Shown: piece by piece, positions 13,105 to 24,840 of the stretch | How the letters are laid out: each line of letters opens with the position of its first letter | Numbering within the stretch: position 1 is the first letter of the stretch | Assembly (NCBI GenBank): GCA_013400975.1 | Contig: WBMZ01009331.1 | Coordinates: forward strand, 1,349-65,348 | Source of the DNA: Atrichornis clamosus | Taxonomy: Eukaryota; Chordata; Aves; Passeriformes; Menuridae | Reading direction: 5' to 3' | DNA: 64,000 nucleotides | Translations under genes and position numbers: made by a program | Notes under the pieces: generated by a model | The model's database searches: none | What the model was told of the DNA's origin: nothing | What the model saw: the letters and a program-made list of their open reading frames with translations, nothing else

Positions 13105-13384
13105 GATTTTGGAAGATTGGAAGGAACCTTAAAGCCCATCCCATCCCACCCCTGCCATGGGCAGGGACACCTTCCACTATCCCAGGGTGCTCCAAGCCCC
13201 GTCCAACCTGGCCTGGGACACTTCCAGGGATGGGGCAACCACAGCCTCTCTGGGCAACCCGTGCCAGGGCCTCATCACCAAGGATTTTTTTCCCAACATC
13301 CAATCTAAAACTCTCCTTTTTCAGTTTAAAGCCATTCCACTTCATCCTATCACTGCAAGAAGTCCCTCTCCAGCCTTCCTGTAA
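13105..13384 (-). mobile_element. CR1 LINE 3' fragment
   Basis: An antisense CR1 fragment. Reading along the + strand it shows 'ttggaaggaaccttaaagcc', 'catgggcagggacaccttcc', 'gacacttccagggatggggc', 'caatctaaaactctcc' and 'tatcactgcaagaagtccct', in the order expected for the reverse complement of a CR1 3' end. The terminal octamer run is lost. It is 5'-truncated and non-coding. Confidence 0.93.
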
Positions 13385-13793
13385 GTTGTAGGCATTTGAA
13401 AAAACTTCCTTCTTCCTGATCCTAGCACCCCATGTGTGCTAACACAGTTTATGCTGCCCACTCCAGTAATTTGGTGTTCTGGGAGGAAGCATCTCTTTGC
13501 CTTTTGGTAATTAGCCAGTCACAGGGAACGGCAGTCGGGAAGAACCAGGAATACAAACAGGATCAATTGTTTTATGATTAAATAATACAGCTTTAAATAG
13601 GGCTGTAAAGGGAAACTCAGCCAATGAAAGGTGGAGTTGGAGCTGACGAATATAATTGCCACAGGTAGACAGGTAATGTTTAAACATTACTTCTGAAAAA
13701 GTTGCAACTGAAATTAAACTACAGGCCTCATGCTAGAAGTTCACACACTGAATTTAAGCGCAGAAAAAGTCTTGCCACATAAAACTGGCAAAA
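13385..13793. other. Unique spacer between two CR1 copies
   Basis: Unique A+T-leaning DNA between two minus-strand CR1 fragments. I see nothing specific in it. Confidence 0.5.
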
Positions 13794-14365
13794 CATAGGA
13801 TCACAGGATCGTTAAGATTTGAAAAAACTGCCAAGATCATCAAGTCCAACCTTTGACATGCCCACTAAATTGTATCACAAACTGCCACATCTACTGGTTT
13901 TCTGAACACCTCTAGGGATGGTGACTCCACCATTGCCCTGGCAGCCTGTGCCAGGGCCTGACCACTCTTTCTGTAAAGAAATTTTCCCCAATATTCAACC
14001 TAAACCTCCCCTGGAACAACCTGATGCAATTTCTTGTCCTGTCCCTGTTCCCTGGGAGCAGAGCCCAACCCCCTGGCTGCCCCCTCCTGTCAGGGACTTG
14101 TGGAGACCCAGAGGGTCTCCCCAAGCCTTATTTTCTCCAGGGTGAGTCCCCCCAGCTCCCTCAACTGCTCCTGCTGCTCCAGCCCCTTCCCCTTCCCCAG
14201 CTCCGTTCCCTTCCCTGGACACACTCCAGCCCCTCCATGTCCTTCTCAGGCCCAAGATTTGAGGTGTCCCAGCAGTGCCAGCACAGGGGACGGTCCCTGC
14301 CCTGGGCCTGCTGGTCACACTGTGGCTGGTACAGGCCAGGGGCCATTGGCCTTTCAGCCACTCAT
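13794..14365 (-). mobile_element. CR1 LINE fragment, longest copy in the window
   Basis: An antisense CR1 of about 570 bp, from an older and different subfamily than the short copies. The + strand starts with 'cataggatcacaggatcg' (octamer end) and 'atcatcaagtccaacc'. The minus strand still reads 'GRFRLNIGENFFTERVVR' followed by 'PWHRLPG', which is the C-terminal part of CR1 ORF2. Farther in, words such as 'cctggacacactccagcccc' and 'ccaggggccattggcc' match the usual antisense CR1 order. Frameshifts are present. The right (5') limit is approximate. Confidence 0.9.
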
Positions 14366-14900
14366 TGCATGAAGCTCCTGTGTCAGTGCTGGTGGAACAC
14401 GAAGCCAAACTGAAGCAGGTGAGGGAGGGCTGAGGTGCCCAGCGCTGTGCTCACCTCTGGCTGCTGTCACCCCACACCAATCAAACCCTGCCTGTCCTCC
14501 CGAGACTTCCTGCTCCCTGTCTGTACCACATGTGCTCAGATTCCCCCTCTTTGGAAGCCTGTCTGGAAGCCTGTCTGGAAGCCTGTCCTCCCAGTGGGGC
14601 ATGGCACTGTCACCACTCGTGTCCTGCGGCTGCTGCTGCTGGCGAGGGGGACCAGCACCAGTGAGACCCCAGCACTGGTGAGACCCCAGCCCCTGCCCCA
14701 GCTCAGCTCCTGGCAGCTGCTGGCACGGCCGAGGGAGATTGCTCAGGACGTGCCTTGGGAGGTAATTACACCCATTTGCAGAAGCACGGATGCTGCAGAG
14801 CAGAGGCTGGAAAATACATGTTTGGGAATTTTCCCATATCTTCATCTGCCCCACTAATGGCATCTGCCTCACTAATGGCATCCAGCTAAACATCCTGGCT
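14366..14900. repeat. G+C-rich stretch with three short tandem duplications
   Basis: Three independent small tandem repeats sit within 330 bp. They are 'ggaagcctgtct' in three copies (period 12, 14,553-14,588), 'gtgagaccccagcactg'-type units in two copies (period 18, about 14,655-14,692), and 'cactaatggcatctgcc'-type units in two copies (period 18, about 14,846-14,881). No gene was recognised. The cluster suggests local replication slippage next to the CR1 copy. Confidence 0.7.
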
Positions 14901-16180
14901 TTGAGAATGGGCAGGACCAGGAAACCAGGGAGTGTTTGCCTCTATGTTTTCTTGTCATTGCATCATTTCTTAAAGCCAACTGCTTAAAGCTTGGTGCTCC
15001 AAGGCAGGCTCTTAGGCCCAGGTTTATCTCGTCTCACCAAGACATTGGACACCCTGGCCCCAGTCTAACACTGAGGTTTTCTACACTGCATAGAAAGGAC
15101 AGGCACCAAAACACCACTATACTTTAAAGAATCAGTGAAAGATAATCCATACTTAAATAACCAAATCTATGTCCTTATTTGCTCAGCGGCTTTGATCGGG
15201 TGACTTAATTCATGTAGATAAAACTGAATTAGATGCCAGTTTTAAAAGCCTGGTCTTCAAACACTGGACTTACATTTTGAGAAGGGGGGGACAAATCAGA
15301 ATCCACAGGCAGGGAAGGGACATCCCACCCTGCAGCACCACAAACCCTTTGGAGCATCACCACGTTCATGGCTCCAGAAGGACATGGCTGCACAGGAGAG
15401 CTCCAGGTATGTTCCACACGTGAATGTTCTTATATGAGGCTTAGATCTCCAATGGGAGGATTGGAAAAATAAACCCATCTTTTTGAACGAGATGGGTGCA
15501 AGAGCAGGGCTGGGGTCTGGTGGGCAGGACACTCTGGAGCCCAGCAATGGAGGCAGTGGGGACAGGGACACACAGACACTCTGGGGTCAGATCCCTGCCC
15601 TGACACACAGTTTGCAGGTGTCTGAAGGCAGGAGTCCCACTGCCATAAATGACCTACCAATTGTTACATAGTTTAAAATAAGACAGGAACAAGGCCTTTT
15701 GTATTTGAAGAATGTTTTGCTTTGCCTTACATTTTCAAGCCTCTTTTCCAAGCCTCTTCCTTATACTACTTTTTCTCCCCTCATCCAGGTTTTTAATCCT
15801 CCCATTCAGAGCTGAATTCTCTTTTCTTTTTCATGCCATTGAGGTGAACAGTGTCTATTTTAGATCTTGTTCATTAATGTATCGAGGCATCTTACTTTGT
15901 ATTACTTCCATATCTTGATGTTATCTAAAGCTTTTTATATAGTAAGAGAGAAATTACAAGGTTTATAATTTCCCTCATACATGTAACAAAAATGATAAAG
16001 CATGAAATTGCAGAGCTGTGACTGATTTTCTATAAAAGTTCAACAATTTCCAGCAGGCTACAGAGGAGATGGGGCTGGATTTGCTCTGTGCCTTTAGGTC
16101 TGTGTTGATATTCATCTGTGTGTGTACATGCATATCATTATAAACTTGTACATCTCTTTTATATGTGTCAAAGAGGTGTC
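14901..16180. other. Unique non-coding DNA
   Basis: Unique sequence with a pyrimidine-rich part around 15,705-15,850. No gene, repeat or RNA gene was recognised. Confidence 0.45.
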
Positions 16181-16580
16181 AGAGGAGGCCATGGAGATCC
16201 TTTGAGGGCTGGAGCCCCTCTGCTCTGGAGCCAGGCTGGGAGAGCTAGGGGTCTTCACCTGGAGAAGAGACGGCTCCGGGGAGAACTTAGAGCCCCTTCC
16301 AGTGCCTAAAGGGGCTCCAGGAGAGCTGGAGAGGGGCTTGGGACAAGGGATGGAGGGACAGGATAAGGGGGAGTGGCTTCCCACTGCCAGAGGGCAGGGA
16401 TAGATGGGATATTGGGAAGGGTGGGGAGGCCCTGGCACAGGGTGCCCAGAGAAGCTGTGGCTGCCCCATCCCTGGAAGTGTCCAAGGCCAGGCTGGACGG
16501 GGCTTGGAGCAGCCTGGGAGGGTGGAAGGTGTTCCTGCCATTCCCTTTCAACTCAAACCATTCTATGACTCTGATTCTAT
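16181..16580 (+). mobile_element. CR1 LINE 3' fragment with octamer tail
   Basis: A sense-orientation CR1 of 400 bp. It starts near 'ggaggccatggagatcc', runs through 'cctggagaagagacggctcc' and 'aggccctggcacagggtgcc', and ends with the terminal octamers 'attctatgactctgattcta'. The + strand still reads 'VPREAVAAPSLEVSKARLDG' and 'AWSSLGGWKV', the C-terminus of CR1 ORF2. A small internal deletion removes part of the segment before this. It is among the better preserved copies here but is heavily 5'-truncated and inactive. Confidence 0.95.
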
Positions 16581-18435
16581 AAATAATCACACTTGGGTGA
16601 AAAGCAACATTAAAACACCAGATAAAACTCTTCTGAGAGGATGCAGCATGTCTGCAGCAGATTTGGAATTACACTGCAATTTTGTAAAACACCAGACAGC
16701 TCTTTTATAGGTCTTTTAAGCAGATGAAAGAAGGGATTCAGTTTACCCACATCTGCAAAATCCCGCTTGGAGGAATAAACACTCAGCAAGAAACTTCTGA
16801 TTCTTTGTGCACCTGCCTGGGGCAAAAGTACCACAATACTGACTTTACTCCTGGGCTTTTGAACACATCTTGCTTTTGACCAGGCTACAGACACAGCAGG
16901 CCTAAATCGCTAGTTGGGCCTCCCTGGAGAGTATCTGAGCCTCACACTGTGCTCTTGGATTCATGGAAATGAGGAAAGCTCAGCACCTCCAAGGACCTGA
17001 TGAGATCAGGCCAAAGTCACTCAAAGAACAGCAACTCAGGCATTGGGCAGATGAGGCACAATCAGCCTCTTTAAATGTGTCATTAATGACGATGGGGCTG
17101 TGCTCCTTCCCATGTTCTTCTGAAGCCCATGTGAAATTAAATCTTGCTCATTAGGTGTCATTCACCCAATTTCTTCTACACTGCTGGTGTCAGACAATTA
17201 AAATGCTTTGGTGGTGCCAGGATCCCCACCCCAGATGTCCAGGACACCAGGAGGTCAGCCCTGTGTCCAGTAAGGATACAGTAGCCCAATGCCCCTATTC
17301 CTGGGCTCACTGGCAGTGTAGGTGAGGCCTTGAAGCTCACCAAAGTCACCCATGGAGTCGAAAGAAACCTCCCCACTGTGGGATTTGTCCGTGGAGCCAG
17401 ATTCCTCTCCCTAAGCCAGATTTCAGGGAATACATCAGTGTCATATCACCTCGGCGCACCCCGGGGCTGCCACCCACCCCCCGCTGCCTTAAATATCCAA
17501 GTCTCTGAAGGGAACTTTTTCTGTCATTCATCCCTACAGCACACCAGAGAATGGTGAGCCTTTAAAAAAAACAAATTTAAAAATAGGTGTGAATTTAAAA
17601 GTCTAAATGTAAAATATAAACTGTTTGTGCCACGCTGTCCAACGTGGCCACATTAGGCAGTGATGGCATTAACTCGGACTTGAGGCAGGTTTCAAACATT
17701 GGACAGCTGCCCTTGTCCAAATCTTTCCAGTGTCACATCAGCTCCTGTGACACACACACACACATCTGTCCTGTGCCCAGCTGACCCCTGCACAGCCGTG
17801 AACGCGGATCAGCACAGACACCCATGGAAGTGTTGGGAATTTGGCTTCCCAAAGTGCCAGTTTAGGTTCAGGACTCCCAGACAAGCTGCTGGCTCACATC
17901 CTATCACACTTTTGGGGTGTTCCCTTCCCATCACTGCAGGCAAGAGGGGCTGGAAGATCCATGGAAAGGCTGCAGAAGCCATGGAAGTGCTGCCCAATAA
18001 CGGCACACACCACAATGCCACAAATCCATCATTATTTAAATGTATGCACGTGCAAATATTTTTGGAAAGTTCCAAGCACGTACTCCAGCATGGCAATATC
18101 TTCCAAAAGCTGTGGATTTCACTAAATCATTTTTACTGCCCTAGTTTTGAATAAATACTGCACACACAAAGCACGGCAGCATTCCGAGGGCTCTCCAGCA
18201 CGTGGGGCTGCAAGGCCGTGACGTGGGGCCTGCTGGCATTGCTGGAGGCTTGTCATCCATCTCCTTGTTTTAGTGACTAATAAGGGAACTTAAATTGTGT
18301 AATGACAGGTTTTGATTTCCTTAATTTTACAGCAAATGTGGAAATCAGGTGAGCTCGGGAAAGCTACGTGGCGTAGGAGCATGGCGAGGAGGTGGAAAAC
18401 CAAACTCCCCTCGTGCCAGCCTTGCGTATAAACTG
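16581..18435. other. Unique non-coding DNA with a short CA repeat
   Basis: Unique sequence. A (CA)n microsatellite of about seven units lies at 17,750-17,764. An A-rich to T-rich patch occurs at 17,560-17,620. No gene or transposon was recognised. Confidence 0.5.
17750..17764. repeat. (CA)n microsatellite
   Basis: An uninterrupted dinucleotide run of about seven and a half CA units. Confidence 0.9.
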
Positions 18436-18720
18436 CAAGTCTATACATTTCCTTAAAAAAATTATAATTGAGAAATTCCATTGTTGCTATTTTATATTAT
18501 TGCATTGCCTAAGAGCCTTAGCTATGAACTTGGATTCTGGGTGTCTAAAATCTCTGTCCCAGAGCTGTACATTACATACTCTAAGACATTCATTGCCCAG
18601 CAGAATCCAGGCTAATGCATTGCATTTATTTCCTAAAAACATTCAGAGGAGAAATGAAAGAGCAAACAAAATAAACCCTAATGTTACTCAGGAATTAAAT
18701 ACACAGGGTCTTTACTACTT
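18436..18720. promoter_or_regulatory. Candidate conserved non-coding block
   Basis: A+T-rich, complex sequence without repeats, containing 'aaaaattataattgag', 'tattattgcattgcc' and 'ccctaatgttactc'. The texture resembles conserved non-coding elements. There is no direct evidence of function. Confidence 0.2.
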
Positions 18721-21700
18721 GGTATTTTCCTTCTTTGCAATTCATAAAAAGCCAGCCAGGGAGCCAGAAGTTTCCTCACTCCTAATGATGAGTGAAGGCT
18801 GGATTCCTAACTCCGTGATCCCTCAGAAATTGCCCGTGTCTGTGGTATCTGAGAGTCAGCACCTCTGTCTGTTCAGCTGTCACACCTCTTGTTCAGGTCT
18901 CTCCTATGATAATCTCTCCCTGCTCAGCTCCAGATAACACAATGCATTCCCTCTTCTACTTTCTGAGCTTATTTGCAGACGTAGCCATCCATAAGAAGCT
19001 TTAAATGTGTATTACACTACAGGAAAAACCCCTGTGGCCCACCAAGTAGTGGGCTGGAAAACCAGTTTAGATTCACAAAGAAGCTGGTATCAAAATCCTT
19101 GAGGACTTAGCATTCCCCTGTCACGCGTTTAAAGCCCTGTGAATAATAAAGAAGCCCTGGTAATTTTGCTAAAAAATGAAATTCCATCATTTCTGCAGAA
19201 TAAACAAAAACAAACCAATGCATTAGCTATGCAATACTTCTCAGCACCACAGTTTGAATGCATCATTAAAGACAGATTTTACCCATGAAAAGTGTTTTTA
19301 AAAAGTAATAAATACACAAAACTTTACATATACTTTTCATTTCATTCCTACATCCTCTCTGTGGGAGGTGGACTCAGATTAAGTTGGTATAGCCAATTCC
19401 TCCAGCTGCAGGAAGCTGAAGCTCTATTTCTTACAGCTCACATATTGTATATTGTGCTCTAAACCAGATCCTACCTGCAACCGTAAAATTTGGGAGTTTA
19501 AATCCATGATATCCACTGATATTAGAAATGAAAATAAGTAAAGAGCAGCTAGAATGTAATCTCGCTGTCATCAACATCAAGTTCATGTTTCCATTTCCAG
19601 GTCCTAAGCGCTCAGCAAGGACAATTCTCTGACTTTTCTCTCCTGAAAGCTGATTTATTACAAAATTCATCTGAAACCCTCTATGCTCAAATCTAAGATG
19701 GCTTTATTAGTTACATGAGGAGCTGTTTTTGAAGAAGGAGCACATCACTTAGAAAGTGAATGTGCAAATTCCTGTGGAGAAAATCTTTGCTGGCCCACAG
19801 TCTTGACAAAGCAGTGTTGCCTTGTCCCTCTTCCCGTTAGGGAAGTACCACCAGAGGTTTGAGGAAGGACTAAACTGCAGCTTGGTGTCCCAGCTGCTGG
19901 TATGGTGATGCTCTAAGGAAGGCAAAACAACTCTCACATCCAAATTAAACCTTAAGGAGGGGAAAAAGAAGGGTACCTGCAAATACCAGAGTCCTGAAGG
20001 ATATTACACCAGGAGACAACAGCTACAAGTCCAGAAGATATGGCCAAGTCTCCTTCCAGCCTCCTCCAGTGACAAAGCCAGAGTACCTAAGGCTGCTTAG
20101 TACTTTTGATTATATCTCAAACATCCTGTAAAATAATGGGACAGAGTCTTCTCTCTGGTGTAGTGCTTTAAATTAAAAGTGGTTCCCTGCACCAAATGTT
20201 GGCATCGCTCTGGGGTAAATGAGAGGCATGAGAGGCACCGTGTTCCACTGGGCACTGCACCCCAAAAATACTGCTCCTGTAATTCACAGAAGGCATTCAT
20301 GGCAGGCATCCTGCAGGTCACTGCAACAGTGTCAGCCTTGAAAAGACACGGAATGACAGAGGACAGCTGCAAAGTATCTGCCCACATTGCTTGGCCACGG
20401 AGAGCCCCGGCACGGCTCGGCCCGGCGGGGGCTGTGGCGAGGGCTGTCAGTGCAGCCCCGTAGCCAAGTGCCCGAGTTCTCAGAACACAGCACTCCAGCA
20501 AAGGATACTGCAAGGTTACCAATAAAAGACAAGTCCTAAGGGTAATATTCAGGAGCAGCTCCTCGGTTGGTAGCTGCTTCCCGCTGCGGAATGTCACTCA
20601 CACGGAAAGTCACGATGCCTTGATAGGCTTCACAATCCCCATCAGTTCTTCAGCTGCTGGGCTAATCAGATATTATTACCTCCTTTGTGTTTTCTTTCCC
20701 AGCCCTCTCTCTCTTTCTTTCTCTGGCAAGGTTGCTGTAAAAGGACTCAGTAATGATTCCTATCTAAATATTTCACTTGCCATACAAAGGTCTGTATTTT
20801 GCATACCGAGGAACTTCTGTTGCTTTGTCTTTTGACAAAAAAAATCTCCCCGGGCTTCTGGGAATAAATACTGATAATTGTACCCAGCCTCAACAGAGCA
20901 TGTTGCACATTAAAGCACATAACACTGTATTCAAAGGCAGTGATTGCTGAGGCTGTGACTTCAGAACACTCAAATCCTGAAGGCTTGGGAACCTCCCTTT
21001 CTGGTTTAGGGCTACACCAGATCTTTCTGTGCCACACAGACACCCTGGGAGGACATGTGGAACCAAAGCTTGATGCTGTGATTCCTGGTTCTGTTGGGTC
21101 ACCTCCTCATTGGGGATCCCTCCTCGCTGCACACAGAATGAAAGGAACAATTCACTTTATTTTATGAACATGTTTGGCCTTCTGTAGACATTATCCAGCA
21201 CATTGCCATTAAATTCCTTGGGGGAAGATGCAGGGCAGTGCTAAAAGCTTTAGAAAATCTCACCTTTTCATCTAACTCTTGCTTTTCTTGTGTGCAGAAC
21301 ACCAAGATTCCAACTTTGCCTAAATTAGAGGAGATCAAACTTCAGAATTCCAAAACTGGGCAAATTGTTACAATTCATCTTTTCTCCCCCATTCCCTAAC
21401 AAGACAGACCTGGTGCTTTTGAAGTCTTCTGCAAAGGACAGATCCCCAGAGCTGAAGAGCACCTTCACCACCAACCAAGCATCCCTTGTTGAGCAGACGT
21501 TCAGCTCTGCAGAGCAGTTAAAACAGTCCCTGGGGCAGGGACCTGACTAATTCCTGCAGCTGCCTGTGCTGTGTCTGGGGACACAGGCCATGATCAGCAG
21601 CCCTGCTCCTTCCACAGAGCCCTCTCCATGCTGCTGAGACCCAAACAAAGGCAGCATTTTCTCAGCAGGACGTGTTAGCTCGGGCACGCTGCCACAGCTT

Positions 21701-21724
21701 CCCAGCTTCTGCAGGTAACTGGAT
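18721..21724. other. Unique non-coding DNA
   Basis: No repeats or genes were recognised. A short CpG-rich patch occurs at 20,395-20,465, next to overlapping open frames of up to about 165 codons on the minus strand that show no domain. A pyrimidine-rich tract lies at 20,690-20,730. Confidence 0.45.
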
Positions 21725-21900
21725 GCAGTGTAGACAAGCCTAACGTGGTTTCATATGGAAATGAATGGTAAATTATTAATATTAATAACATCTATAAACA
21801 ACTGGTGACAACTTCAAGTGGCTTATTGTGTAGTACGTACAAGGCATCTGTTCATTATCATTTACAAGACACTCCTGATACACACAACAATTTACCCGAG
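21725..21900. promoter_or_regulatory. Candidate regulatory block with a 16-bp perfect palindrome
   Basis: 'ttattaatattaataa' at 21,773-21,788 is a perfect palindrome made of two inverted TTATTAAT half-sites, a good match to a homeodomain dimer site. Surrounding sequence is A+T-rich and complex ('catatggaaatgaatgg'). The protein-binding role is inferred. Confidence 0.3.
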
Positions 21901-23642
21901 GATCTGGGCAGACATGTTCCGCTCTGAATCTCCTCCTGGAACCCCCAGGTGCTCACAGCATCCCCGAGTCCTGCTGGGAGCCCACAGTGTCCGAGCCCCG
22001 GGGCAGGCATCCCTCGCCACACGCGGCGCCGCGGGGGCTGCCGGAGCAGCTCATTTCCCTTCAGACCCTGCTGCTGTGTAAGGGCGCAGCGATTGCATCA
22101 GTGCAAACGTGTCTCGTTCAGAGAGCGCCTGATGCTCGCTGGAGGCCAGACGCCTGGAAGCTATTACGTGTCTGTGTGATGGTTTGAGGCCCAAAGGAAA
22201 CTTCCTACGGCCCAGCCACTACCCCGTGGGGGAAAAGGTTGGGAGAGGGGAGAGGCAAACGGGGGTGTGAGCACAGGATTCTGCAAAGCACCACTGTAAG
22301 TTTATTATGTCAAAGACAGACTAAGCTGTGATGTTACAATTTTTCTGTCAAGGACAGTGATAAAAAACTCTCCTCACTCCAAGCTCTGGGATTTACGGCA
22401 TAGGTTTCCAACCTCCAGAGGCTAATTATTTCCAGTCATCCTGCAGTGCACCCTGGGCAATGCTTTATGAAGTTAGCTTCATGTGGCTGAACACCCCTTA
22501 CTTCACTGGCCTCTTGCTGTCATGATGCAAAGACGGACTAGTACTTCATGTAGCAATTTTTAAATAGAAGTGGATGATTTTTCAAGTAATTATTAGCAAA
22601 AACGTCAAACAGAAAGGCAGAGGCTGGCTATCCTACTGAGAGGAACCACTGAGGCAGAAAATATGTGCCAGAGCATGGAGTGGGAGCTGCACCAAGCTTG
22701 CTGTCAGACAATGCTCTTTATCAAACCGGGAACACAACACCAGGCTGCTCATAATGCCTCCTTTAATGAGGCGGCCGAGCCGCCATGCTCGGCTGTATTC
22801 AAATAAACACAGTAGCTTTTCAGCAACTGATTTTAATCTCATTTCCTGATCTGAGAAGAGCCCGGGAAACCCAACACTTTCCAAAAAATTGTTTTTTAAT
22901 TGTTGTTGGCAACCTCATCTACTACCTTCAAAGGACAAGTTAATGGTATCTAAACAGAGAACAGTGACACCGCAGCGAGTGGGGAACTGCTCCCCTCTCT
23001 CACAAAGGCCAATTCTCAAATTACCAGATGTTTTCTTGGTCTTTTGGAAAAGAAAAAAAATCAAATTGCAAGACCTTCCTTGAAAGCAGACGGGTGAATG
23101 GCAACACTCAGCCTGCAGGGCAGCGCCGTGGCAGGAGCAGCTTTGAAGCGGAGCGTTGCGAAGGCCGTCGGGAGCGAGCAGCCGCCCTCCCCTCGGTCAG
23201 AACAGGCTCCCAGGAGCTATGAGCAATGCCACACTGGACACTACTTCACTGAATTGCACACAGTCACACAGTCAAGAAGAATGGTCTTCTGAGGTTGAAA
23301 CACCAGCATACAGCTAGGGATTTCTCCTTGGATTCAATCTGCCCAACACTCAATCCCCCCACGTGTAAATGGAGAAACCAGTTCATCCTTCCCTTTCTTC
23401 TGCTGCCTCATTTTATGCAGTAACTTGGCAAGCATTTTGGACATGGATCAATCTGTTTTGTGTGTTTAGTAATGATACCTGAAGACTATCTGTACGTAAA
23501 TGAACAATAATGGCAGTGCAGTGCTCTTATCAGATGGCCACCAAACTTTGGTCACGTCTCGCCTTTCTGCAATTAGCTTCTGTTCTGAGCTGCGTATAAA
23601 ACCCCAGATAGAAACCTCTCCAGTCTTTGGGGATGTTAAGGC
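21901..23642. other. Unique DNA with two CpG-rich patches
   Basis: CpG dinucleotides concentrate at about 21,985-22,130 (for example 'cacacgcggcgccgcggg') and at 23,090-23,215 (for example 'gcggagcgttgcgaaggc'). Neither is long enough to be a typical promoter island, and no exon is recognisable nearby. The remaining sequence is unremarkable. Confidence 0.4.
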
Positions 23643-23698
23643 ATAGAATCATAGAATAGTTTGGGCTGGAAGGGACCTTAAAGATCATAGGTCAAACC
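23643..23698 (-). mobile_element. CR1 3'-terminal stub, inverted next to another CR1
   Basis: Only the extreme 3' end of an antisense CR1 is present: two octamers ('atagaatcatagaatag') and then 'ctggaagggaccttaaagat'. It stops after about 55 bp and is followed within a few bases by a sense-orientation CR1, so the two 3' ends point outward. Confidence 0.9.
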
Positions 23699-23702
23699 AT
23701 GT

Positions 23703-23918
23703 GATTATTTCTTCCCTGTGAGGGTGGCGAGGCCCTGGCACAGGGGAGGTTGCCCAGAGAAGCTGTGGCTGCCCCTGGATCTCTGCAAGTGTCCCAGGCC
23801 AGGTCGGACGGGGCTTGGAGCAGCCTGGGATAGTGGAAGATGTCCCCTGCCCATGGTAGGGGGTGGAAATGGGTGATCTTCAGAGTCCCTTCCATCCCAA
23901 ACCATCCTATGATTCTAA
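23703..23918 (+). mobile_element. CR1 LINE 3' fragment
   Basis: A sense CR1 beginning at 'ttcttccctgtgagggtgg', passing 'gaggccctggcacagggg' and 'ggcttggagcagcctgggat', and ending in 'catcccaaaccatcctatga' plus 'ttcta'. An extra few bases ('gaggt') interrupt the usual 'cacagggtgcccag' word. It is truncated, with no open frame. Confidence 0.93.
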
Positions 23919-24371
23919 AACCCAACTCAAGTAGATTTAGGAGTGAAGATACAATAATAGTTTTTTTATAAAAGACTGCATGAAATAGGAGGAAAAAACC
24001 CAACCCCACACAGAGTTGCAATAAAGCTCATTGTGCACATCTCCAAAGGTACAGCTGCAGCAATCCAGCTGTCCTACCTCTGGGCTTTCAGAATAAACCT
24101 ACATTTCAGTCAGGTCACACTGGGTATCCCAAATATCTGTGTGTCTGCAGAAATACCTGAGCTACAAGGAACGCACCATAAGCTGCTCAGCTCAATAACA
24201 GGCTCCCCTTTGAACCTGCATCCAATTTTAGCAAGTGAAATGCTCGAGGTGGCCCAGCCGGGCTGTAGTGGCTGATCAGCTCATGACATGGCAAAAGGAA
24301 GCTCACTGCCATTGAGTCTTGTTGAGCAGGTGTGGATGTGTGGCATTAGTTTAGAGTTAACTGCTGTATTT
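23919..24371. other. Unique spacer between CR1 copies
   Basis: Unique DNA. I see nothing specific in it. Confidence 0.5.
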
Positions 24372-24840
24372 CACAGAATCACAGAATATTCTGAGTTGAA
24401 GGGGACCCACAAGGATCACTGAGTCCCACTCCTGGCCCTGCACAGACACCCCAGCAATCCCACCCTGTGCAGCCCTGGGAGCGTTGTCCAAAGGCTCCTG
24501 GAGCTCTGGCAGCCTTGGGGCCGTGCCCATTCCCTGGGGAGCCTGGTCAGTGCCCAGCACCCTCTGGGGGAATAACTTTTCCTAAAATCCAACCTAACTC
24601 CCCCTGGACACAGCTCCAGCTGAGGTCCTGCCCCTGGTCACACAGGGGGTGTTCACCCCCAGGTCCCTTTCAGCAGCTGCTCTCCAGCCTCTCCCTCCCC
24701 AGTCCATACACACAGCCAAGGTTCCCTGTCCCAGGTGCAGAATTCGGCCCTTGCCATTGTTAAACTTCATATGGTTGGTGATTGCCCATCTCTCTAATCT
24801 ATCCAGGTCTCTCTGCAGGGCCTCTCTGACTTCAAGGGAT
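24372..24840 (-). mobile_element. CR1 LINE fragment (divergent subfamily)
   Basis: An antisense CR1 of about 470 bp. It starts with 'cacagaatcacagaatattc', the octamer end. Deeper parts show 'acacagccaaggttccctgt', 'cccaggtgcagaattcgg', 'catatggttggtgattgc' and 'ctatccaggtctctctgcag', words typical of antisense avian CR1. It is more diverged than the short copies and carries deletions. The right limit is approximate. Confidence 0.85.

Noticed and set aside
13794..14365. Protein-coding exon suggested by 'GRFRLNIGENFFTERVVR'
   Set aside because: This peptide is the CR1 ORF2 C-terminal region in a frameshifted, truncated LINE copy.
16373..16580. Small gene suggested by a 69-codon frame
   Set aside because: It is CR1 ORF2 C-terminal sequence ending at the octamer tail.
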